Positions 58,039-64,000 of a DNA stretch of 64,000 nt are shown one piece after another. Under the pieces are notes generated by a model. That model searched no databases and was not told the origin of the DNA. It was given only the letters and a program-made list of their open reading frames with translations. The stretch is from NCBI GenBank assembly GCA_030268105.1, contig BSDZ01000031.1:186001-250000 (forward strand), written 5' to 3'. The translations under genes were made by a program, and so were the position numbers. Position 1 is the first letter of the stretch. Each line of letters opens with the position of its first letter. Origin of the DNA: Volvox africanus (Eukaryota; Chlorophyta; Chlorophyceae; Chlamydomonadales; Volvocaceae).

Positions 58039-58592
58039 CTTCACAATCGGAAGCCCCCTTATATGATTTGTTGTGGAGCCGGGGACAGCCGTGTAATTGG
58101 CAGCAAGCATTTGGGGCAGGGAGCAGCCGAAGCACAGTTCAACCAGCATAACACCAAACGACCATACATCCGCACGGGATGACAGCTGGCCGGCAGCCGC
58201 CACCTGTATGTAAGTGTACGTGGACATACAGCAGTGGTAATACAGTGGTGCGTGATGCAGGGATTCATTATTACCACTCAGAGCATATCTAATCTCGGAG
58301 CAATGATATCCTTACATACATGGAAATAAATGAATGAAGTGACGACAGACTGAAACGCAGGCAGACAGACTGCAGACAGACCAGCCATCGAAAACATAGA
58401 ATAGAATAAAAAGCAAGGTAGATAAAATGAACCAAAGGAAATTGAGGAGTATGCATGTTGGTGGGAAGTAAACAGCAGAGTATGTAGATGCAAACAGTCC
58501 GGTCATTTAAAACATACTACCTCCCACAAGAACATTTAACACAATTCATCAATGAGTATCAGGCATACACCCACCTCTGGTGCCATATAGGT
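58039..58592 (-). pseudogene. Protein kinase copy 2, activation-loop end and subdomain IX exon, truncated upstream
   Basis: Minus strand: a remnant of an exon at 58592-58575 reads TYMAPE and ends at a GTGGGT donor whose first 25 or so intron bases match kinase copy 1. The next exon, 58203-58039 (phase 0 both ends), encodes AAAGQLSSRADVWSFGVMLVELCFG, the subdomain IX helix with the invariant Asp. The following intron is interrupted by the tandem retrotransposon array; the last exon is 43385-43257. Upstream of 58592 the kinase sequence stops abruptly at a retrotransposon LTR fragment, so DFG, HRD and the N-lobe are not contiguous here. They may lie beyond the third element or be lost. APE is intact, unlike copy 1. 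Confidence 0.65.
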
Positions 58593-58761
58593 GATGGATA
58601 ATGACAACATGCCAAATGTATATATAAATGTATGCGAATACATTTATATCATGCAAGTTCATTCATATGCATTGATCGTTCATGCGTTCATCAAAACAGC
58701 ACTTCGCCTTGTAGGGTCGCATCGACCTACACATCGGCGGGAAATGAACCGTAGCACAACA
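58593..58761 (-). repeat. Truncated LTR (169 of 826 bp) of third element
   Basis: Minus strand from 58761: TGTTGTGCTACGG... follows the LTR start for 169 bp with several C-to-T/G-to-A differences, then switches at 58593/58592 into kinase exon sequence. The remaining roughly 657 bp of LTR are missing. Confidence 0.8.
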
Positions 58762-58819
58762 ATTATCCCCCCTCCCGTATGCAGCGTCCTCGCTGCTTCA
58801 TACAGCATCGAATGCAGGG

Positions 58820-61800
58820 TCATTGGGCTTGTGTGGCACGTTTGGGGGCTTCCTCGAGCAGGGGCTTCATGTCCTGCGAGAAGTTGCGTGCCGGTTCCCA
58901 TGAGTTGTGCTCGCTGGTATACCCTGTCCACTTGACTAAGTACTCGTGTACTGTCCGCTTACGTAGGTGTCGGCCCACACAACGCGCGCGATAATCTAAC
59001 ACCCGCTCCACATCGTAAAACTTCTGTTTACCAGCGATCCAGGTCTCGGGAACTGGTTCGATCACTGCGGGGGCGTTAGTAGGCTCAGGGATGGGTTCCG
59101 TACCACGATAAGGACGGACAAGCGATACGTGAAACGTGGGGTGAATGGTCATATCAGCGGGCAATGCAAGCTCCACAGCCACATTCCCAACCATGCGCAC
59201 GACAGGATACGGACCAATCCAGCGGGGTAAGAGTTTTCGGGATCCGTCGGCCAAGGAACGCAAGTTCTTGGTGCTTAGCAACACAAGTTGCCCTTCCGAA
59301 AACGTCACATCCTGCTTGGATTTGTTGTAATACTCCGTCGTTCGTTGCTGCGCCGCATCCAAACACGACTTCGTGTCTGTGATTCGGGACATAAAAGACT
59401 TGGCAAAAAGTTTAGCAGCAGGCACGTTCACTTCCAACTCACGCCACACGGGTAGCGCGGGATGAAACCCATAGTTAAGAAAGAACGGACTTTTGCCTGT
59501 AGAGCGGTTAACAGCGTTGTTAAGCGCGAATTCTGCCGCAGTCAAATATGTATCCCAAACGAATGGTGTGCAACCAGCATAATTGCGCAACATATCACCC
59601 AACGTGCGGTTTGTGTGTTCAGTTTGACCATCAGTCTGCGGGTGATACGCCGTGCTCAGGTTGACGCGCATGCCAACTAGCTTGCAGAGCGCTTCCCAAA
59701 ACGTAGACGTGAACTGCCCACCGCGGTCCGAGATCACATTTTTGGGAACCCCGTGTAACCAAACCACATTGTCGAAAAACAAACGTGCCGTTTGTTCAGC
59801 CGTGCAGGATGATGTGCATGGTGCTAGGTGGACCATCTTAGTCAGGCGATCGACCATTACGAACACCGCATCATATCCCCCCTCAGTTTTGGGCACCCCG
59901 ACTACGAAGTCCATGGAAACACTTTCCCAAGGCGCATCTGGGACAGGCAACGGTTGCAACAACCCATGACCCTTACCGGACAAAGCCTTATTGCGCTGGC
60001 ACAGACTGCATGTCTGTACGAAGTTTGCCGCATCTTTAGCCAAACAAGGCCACCAAAAGGAACGTTGCACCAACTCGACCAACCGCTTGCTACCAGGGTG
60101 TCCTGCTAACGGGTCCTCGTGGAACCGTGCAAGGATGTCGTAGCGTAGCGCGTTGTCGTTCGGAACGACGATTTGCGTAGCTGCACCCTCCGTCCGTAGC
60201 CAAAGGCCATTCTGCTTGCGAAGATTTTCTACATTAGCTGGCTCCGAGAACCAGGCGTCTGTGTTGTAGGCCACCTTCAACCGCTCTGCGAGGTCCGTCG
60301 CAATCGGCACCTCCTCGTTATGCGGTCGCACGACGGGCGCTGCCAAAATTGCAGCGTGTAGCGATGGATGTCGACTGAGAGCATCGGCAATGTTCAATTT
60401 ACCAGAAATGTACTCCCAGGTGCAGTCGAATCTAGCTAGGTATTCCATCCACCTAGCCTGACGGCGGTTCAACGTCGGAACGCTTTGCAAAAACGTTAGG
60501 GGCTTATGGTCAGTCTTTAAAGTAAATGGGCGTCCCTCGAGGTAACAGCGCCATTCCTTTAAAGCATGCAGCACTGCCAGAAGCTCCTGTTCCCCGGTGG
60601 TGTAGCGAATCTCCGCACCAGAAAACTTCTTACTCATGAAGGCGATCGGTCGCCCTTCCTGTAACAATACAGCGCCGCTTCCAAATACTGAGGCATCAGA
60701 CACCACCTCAACATGAAACGGCAACGAGTAATCAGGAAATGCAAGGGTGACATCTTCGGCAACGGTTTGCTTGAGCTCTTTGAATGCCCGCTGGCATTGC
60801 GATGTCCATGACTCGAGCGAAACGAAAACGCCTTTGCGAGTTAAGTTAGTAAGAGGTGCCGCAATGATGGAATATTTTTCAATGAACTTTCGGAAATAAT
60901 TGGTCAAGCCAAGGAACTTACGCAGCTCCGTGAGGTTCTGAGGCGCGGGCCAATCGTGAACCACGGCGACCTTCCGCAGGTCCATCTTCACACCGGTGGC
61001 CGACACAATGTGGCCCAAATATTCCACCTGAGGCTGCACCCAAAAGCATTTGGCACGTTTAGCAAAGAATTGCTCCCGCCTCATAACGTCGAGCACGAGC
61101 CGCAGATGCTCCAAGTGCTCCTCGTGCGTCTTAGAATAAACCAAGATGTCATCCAGATAGCAAACAACGAACCTGTCGATAAACGGCCTAAACATTCGGT
61201 CCATGACCGCCTGAAACGTCGCAGGGGCATTGGTCAACCCAAACGATAGGACCGTATACTCGAAGTGACCAAAGGGCGTCCGAAAAGCGGTTTTCGGAAT
61301 ATCAGAGGCAGCGATGCGAATCTGGTTATAGCCCTGTTGCAAGTCAATCGAGGAAAAATAAGCCGATCCCTTCAGCTTATCCAACAGGTCGTCAACTCGT
61401 GGCAAAGGGTAGCAATTTTTCACCGTACTCACATTCAACCCCCGGTAATCGATGCACATGCGCAAGGTCCCATCCTTCTTACCGACAAACAAAATCGGTG
61501 CAGAATACGGGGATGTGCTGGGGCGTATCATACCCTTTGCGAGCAAATCCGTCACCTGGCGCTTCACCTCGTCCAGCTCCAATGGACTCAACCTGTACAT
61601 TGGCCGGGCCGTAGGCTGCACTCCAGGCATGAGAGGGATTGTGTGATCAACAGGACGCATAGGTGGTAGGCCAGGGATATCTTTAAAGACGTCCTCATAC
61701 TGCGACAGTAGGGCCTCAACCTCAGGATCCACAGAAATCTGCGCGGTGGTGGCACAACAGCCCACCCGCGGCCTCAAAAGCAGTCCGTGGGCACCCTTCC

Positions 61801-62881
61801 GTAACAAACGGACGGCTTGCTTACGCCTGACTAGCTCTGGTTTGATTCGCGCGGCCATTGTGGTCACAGCGAAATTAACCATAGGCACCGCCTCAGCTTC
61901 GCCCTCCTTTGGTGTGACATGTTCGAACGACAGGAAAGGTACCTTAATCGACAGAGTACCCTTGCACATATGCAGGGTTGCGGTCTCCATGTCGATGCAC
62001 GCGCGGTACTGTCGTAATGTCGAAGACCCCATTATGTACGGTGCAGTCTCTGCTAAGCCCTGCAGCACGTACGGCCGGGTCACAACACGCAAAGGGCCTA
62101 TCGATAGGCTAAGGGTAATCCTGCCCACGATGGGATGCTTACCCCCGTCAGCAAGGGTAACCTGTGGACAATCAGACGACTCTGGGGTCAACCCCAGCGC
62201 ATTCACCTCTGCGACAGAGATGAAGTCGTCGCTGGCACCGGTGTCAACAAGTGCCTTCAGAGTACGGCCATTCAAACCGATCTGAACCACTGGGACACGG
62301 TTATCTACGAGCGACTGCCCAGCAGATAACGTCAGTGCACTTAGGGCGGGTCCGTAACCTACGGCACCCTCATCAGGAGCTTCGCACCAAACGTCAACCG
62401 AGTAGGATGTCCCTGGCCACGAAGCCAGCATACCCTCCCGATCCACACCATTAAACAAAACGGTGCCCGGCTCGAACCGGTGGACACACCGCATACCCCT
62501 TAACGATGCCTCTGCCTTGCATCGACAGAAAGCGGGGAGTAAAACACATGCGGCGGTGCCTGGATATTGACGCCTACACCTCCTGTATATGGCCAACTGT
62601 TCCGACATCTCACGCAGAGACGAGGGGATGAACAAAACCACGTGGTTAGACAGATCGATAGACGACAGGGGACGGCGAGGTGTAAACAAATTACACAACG
62701 GGTCGAAGCAAAGAAGTCCCGTGCGTCCGTCAAGCGTGATGCGTCGCGCAATGACTCGCTCGATGTGTCCAAGTACACAAGGCAACAATGCCTTAACGGC
62801 TGGCCGTAAGGATGACCACCGACCACGCGTTAGTTCAGAAATCCCAGGTGGTGCCCCCTCCGCAGGAACCCGGGCAAGCCC
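58820..62881 (-). CDS. pol: Pol polyprotein with chromodomain, third element
   Basis: Continuous frame from the codon after the UAG to the stop at 58820-58822. All catalytic signatures are kept: DTGASDDF protease, [16 protein letters not shown] RNase H, DDE integrase with CSLCQRNK, and chromodomain [19 protein letters not shown]. Many replacements relative to units 1 and 2 turn Arg into Cys, His, Trp or Gln, or Ala/Thr into Val/Met, the pattern expected from CpG decay. The frame is still open, so decay is recent or selection was present until lately. Confidence 0.9.
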   Translation of the reverse strand, partial: GLARVPAEGAPPGISELTRGRWSSLRPAVKALLPCVLGHIERVIARRITLDGRTGLLCFDPLCNLFTPRRPLSSIDLSNHVVLFIPSSLREMSEQLAIYRRCRRQYPGTAACVLLPAFCRCKAEASLRGMRCVHRFEPGTVLFNGVDREGMLASWPGTSYSVDVWCEAPDEGAVGYGPALSALTLSAGQSLVDNRVPVVQIGLNGRTLKALVDTGASDDFISVAEVNALGLTPESSDCPQVTLADGGKHPIVGRITLSLSIGPLRVVTRPYVLQGLAETAPYIMGSSTLRQYRACIDMETATLHMCKGTLSIKVPFLSFEHVTPKEGEAEAVPMVNFAVTTMAARIKPELVRRKQAVRLLRKGAHGLLLRPRVGCCATTAQISVDPEVEALLSQYEDVFKDIPGLPPMRPVDHTIPLMPGVQPTARPMYRLSPLELDEVKRQVTDLLAKGMIRPSTSPYSAPILFVGKKDGTLRMCIDYRGLNVSTVKNCYPLPRVDDLLDKLKGSAYFSSIDLQQGYNQIRIAASDIPKTAFRTPFGHFEYTVLSFGLTNAPATFQAVMDRMFRPFIDRFVVCYLDDILVYSKTHEEHLEHLRLVLDVMRREQFFAKRAKCFWVQPQVEYLGHIVSATGVKMDLRKVAVVHDWPAPQNLTELRKFLGLTNYFRKFIEKYSIIAAPLTNLTRKGVFVSLESWTSQCQRAFKELKQTVAEDVTLAFPDYSLPFHVEVVSDASVFGSGAVLLQEGRPIAFMSKKFSGAEIRYTTGEQELLAVLHALKEWRCYLEGRPFTLKTDHKPLTFLQSVPTLNRRQARWMEYLARFDCTWEYISGKLNIADALSRHPSLHAAILAAPVVRPHNEEVPIATDLAERLKVAYNTDAWFSEPANVENLRKQNGLWLRTEGAATQIVVPNDNALRYDILARFHEDPLAGHPGSKRLVELVQRSFWWPCLAKDAANFVQTCSLCQRNKALSGKGHGLLQPLPVPDAPWESVSMDFVVGVPKTEGGYDAVFVMVDRLTKMVHLAPCTSSCTAEQTARLFFDNVVWLHGVPKNVISDRGGQFTSTFWEALCKLVGMRVNLSTAYHPQTDGQTEHTNRTLGDMLRNYAGCTPFVWDTYLTAAEFALNNAVNRSTGKSPFFLNYGFHPALPVWRELEVNVPAAKLFAKSFMSRITDTKSCLDAAQQRTTEYYNKSKQDVTFSEGQLVLLSTKNLRSLADGSRKLLPRWIGPYPVVRMVGNVAVELALPADMTIHPTFHVSLVRPYRGTEPIPEPTNAPAVIEPVPETWIAGKQKFYDVERVLDYRARCVGRHLRKRTVHEYLVKWTGYTSEHNSWEPARNFSQDMKPLLEEAPKRATQAQ

Positions 62882-64000
62882 CTATTTCGGCTGAGGTACA
62901 AACGGCGGCATTAGCGGGCAATCCTTCGTGGAATGGCTCTCCGCACACCGTAGACAAACGTTGGCCAATTTCCGACGCTCTAATTTGGAACGATTGCAAT
63001 TCCATTTTGGCATATACGTGTCGTCCGTGTGAGTTCGCTTCGCATTGGGGTCGGAACGCTGTGCGGCTGCCGTCGACGGCGCACCACCACGCTTCCTGTT
63101 TTTAGCCGGGTCCGAGCTCGGACCTGCTCCTCCTGACCCACGGACACCCGAGCTAGCGCCCCCGCGCGCCTGACGTTGCCGGTTGCTGCGTCGCGTCGCG
63201 GCAGTAGGCGTGGGGCGGGTCGCTCCGAAGTCCTGGTCAGGAGCTACGGCTTCCCCAAGCGGATCCTGCACTTGCACGGCATTTGCACGAGGGACAGACT
63301 TGACTTCTTCCTCACCGGCAAGGAGTCGTATCTCCGTGCCCTTAGCAAAAGCGACCAAAGCATCATACGACTTGATCTGCGCTCCAACCAAGTCAGTAGC
63401 GCACCATTTAGCCAAAAGTTTCGTCAGGCCTCGCCTAAACCAAAAGACACGCTCGGATTCAGTGAGGTCAGCAATGGGAGTCACAAGTGCTTCGAAGCGT
63501 GACTGGTACGCAGGTACATTTTCATCCCGACGCATGTGGTAGCTACCGGCTGCCAAAACCTTACGAGCTTCCACATCGCGTGCTTGAACCTCAGTAGCGA
63601 ATCGTGCGAGCAAAGCGGCGACCAACTCGTCAAAAGTATAGTTGCCCCGGGCGTTGGTCCAATTGCGATACCAGTCCTTCGCTGAGCCCTCGAGGGTGTT
63701 ACCAACGAAGAGACACCTGATACCGTCATTATCGCCACCATGAACAGCCTGGAGATACTTTTTAGCGTCACGCACGTACGCACGAGTTGCATCGGCTATG
63801 CTATGCCCTGGTGTCTTGTCGGTCAGCGAAATATTGAGCCTAGGAACGGGAATTGACAATCTCATCACCTCAGGGATGTCATCATGCCCTCGAGCTTGAG
63901 GTAATGGCAGAACCCTTGGTCCAGCAGTGTTGTCCATATTCGTGTTCACTGCTGAATGCGGCACAATTAAGTGAGCAGGGGTCTGAAGGAAAAGGGGCTC
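62882..64000 (-). CDS. gag: Gag, third element (N-terminus outside window)
   Basis: Frame open from the window edge to UAG at 62884-62882. Retains the Gag core and the zinc knuckle CLRCAESHSTKDC. The gag-pol UAG, its GGGCTTGCCC context and the 93-nt spacing are the same as in the tandem units, despite many substitutions elsewhere. Confidence 0.85.
   Translation of the reverse strand, partial: EPLFLQTPAHLIVPHSAVNTNMDNTAGPRVLPLPQARGHDDIPEVMRLSIPVPRLNISLTDKTPGHSIADATRAYVRDAKKYLQAVHGGDNDGIRCLFVGNTLEGSAKDWYRNWTNARGNYTFDELVAALLARFATEVQARDVEARKVLAAGSYHMRRDENVPAYQSRFEALVTPIADLTESERVFWFRRGLTKLLAKWCATDLVGAQIKSYDALVAFAKGTEIRLLAGEEEVKSVPRANAVQVQDPLGEAVAPDQDFGATRPTPTAATRRSNRQRQARGGASSGVRGSGGAGPSSDPAKNRKRGGAPSTAAAQRSDPNAKRTHTDDTYMPKWNCNRSKLERRKLANVCLRCAESHSTKDCPLMPPFVPQPK

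Larger units (their letters stand above)
58593..64000 (-). mobile_element. Third Ty3/gypsy chromovirus copy, minus strand, runs off window
   Basis: Same family as the tandem array but more diverged: about 70 amino-acid differences in 1322 pol residues by eye, with no indel and no stop. It is colinear with unit 1, so the window ends inside gag near the equivalent of 45182. Its 3' LTR is truncated. Polypurine tract at 58776-58762. The 5' LTR and any target duplication lie outside the window. Confidence 0.9.

Noticed and set aside
58278..58506. Hydrophobic minus-strand frame near the kinase exons, a possible membrane protein
   Set aside because: It lies in the T-rich intron between the TYMAPE and subdomain IX exons; the hydrophobicity comes from T-rich intronic sequence.

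Overview
The window looks like nuclear DNA of a volvocine green alga (Volvox, Gonium or Chlamydomonas relatives). The main reasons are a pherophorin (a wall/extracellular-matrix glycoprotein family known from volvocine algae) with a long polyproline rod, very intron-rich genes with short exons, candidate TGTAA poly(A) signals, GT/TA microsatellites and chromodomain-type Ty3/gypsy retrotransposons. No bacterial operon, CRISPR array or convincing tRNA/rRNA gene was seen. Species cannot be fixed from the sequence alone.

Layout: 1-3119 (+) is the 3' part of a six-TM voltage-gated-type K+ channel gene (S4-S5 linker, S5, pore with TTTGYGD, S6, long cytosolic tail). 3120-4911 is intergenic and holds a perfect 29-bp hairpin. 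4912-22842 (+) is one large gene of about 36 exons encoding a coiled-coil nuclear-pore basket protein of the TPR/Mlp/NUA family. The exon phases I assigned close exactly to a 2674-residue protein. 23989-26266 (+) is a three-exon pherophorin. 27890-29466 (+) holds three exons of the C-lobe of a protein kinase. 31382-35407 (+) encodes a protein with several GATA-like Cys4 fingers. 35398-39932 (+) is an unrecognised multi-exon gene or an extension of the previous one.

43257-64000 is dominated by retrotransposons. Two identical-length units (6649-bp period) form a tandem LTR-body-LTR-body-LTR array at 43773-57896, flanked by one 5-bp target duplication (TGTAT). The array sits inside an intron of a second, minus-strand copy of the kinase gene: exons at 58592-58039 lie on one side and the last exon at 43385-43257 on the other. 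A third, more diverged element of the same family runs on the minus strand from 58593 past the window end. Its 3' LTR is cut down to 169 bp and fused directly to the kinase exon. In all three elements gag and pol are in one frame, separated only by a UAG codon, which points to stop-codon readthrough.

The two kinase copies lie tail to tail around the finger-protein region. The host genes otherwise have no evident shared pathway. The most interesting features are the gag-UAG-pol organisation, the nested tandem array with its odd middle LTR, the CpG-decay pattern in the third element, the perfect hairpin at 3866-3937 and the multi-finger protein whose second finger is split by an intron.
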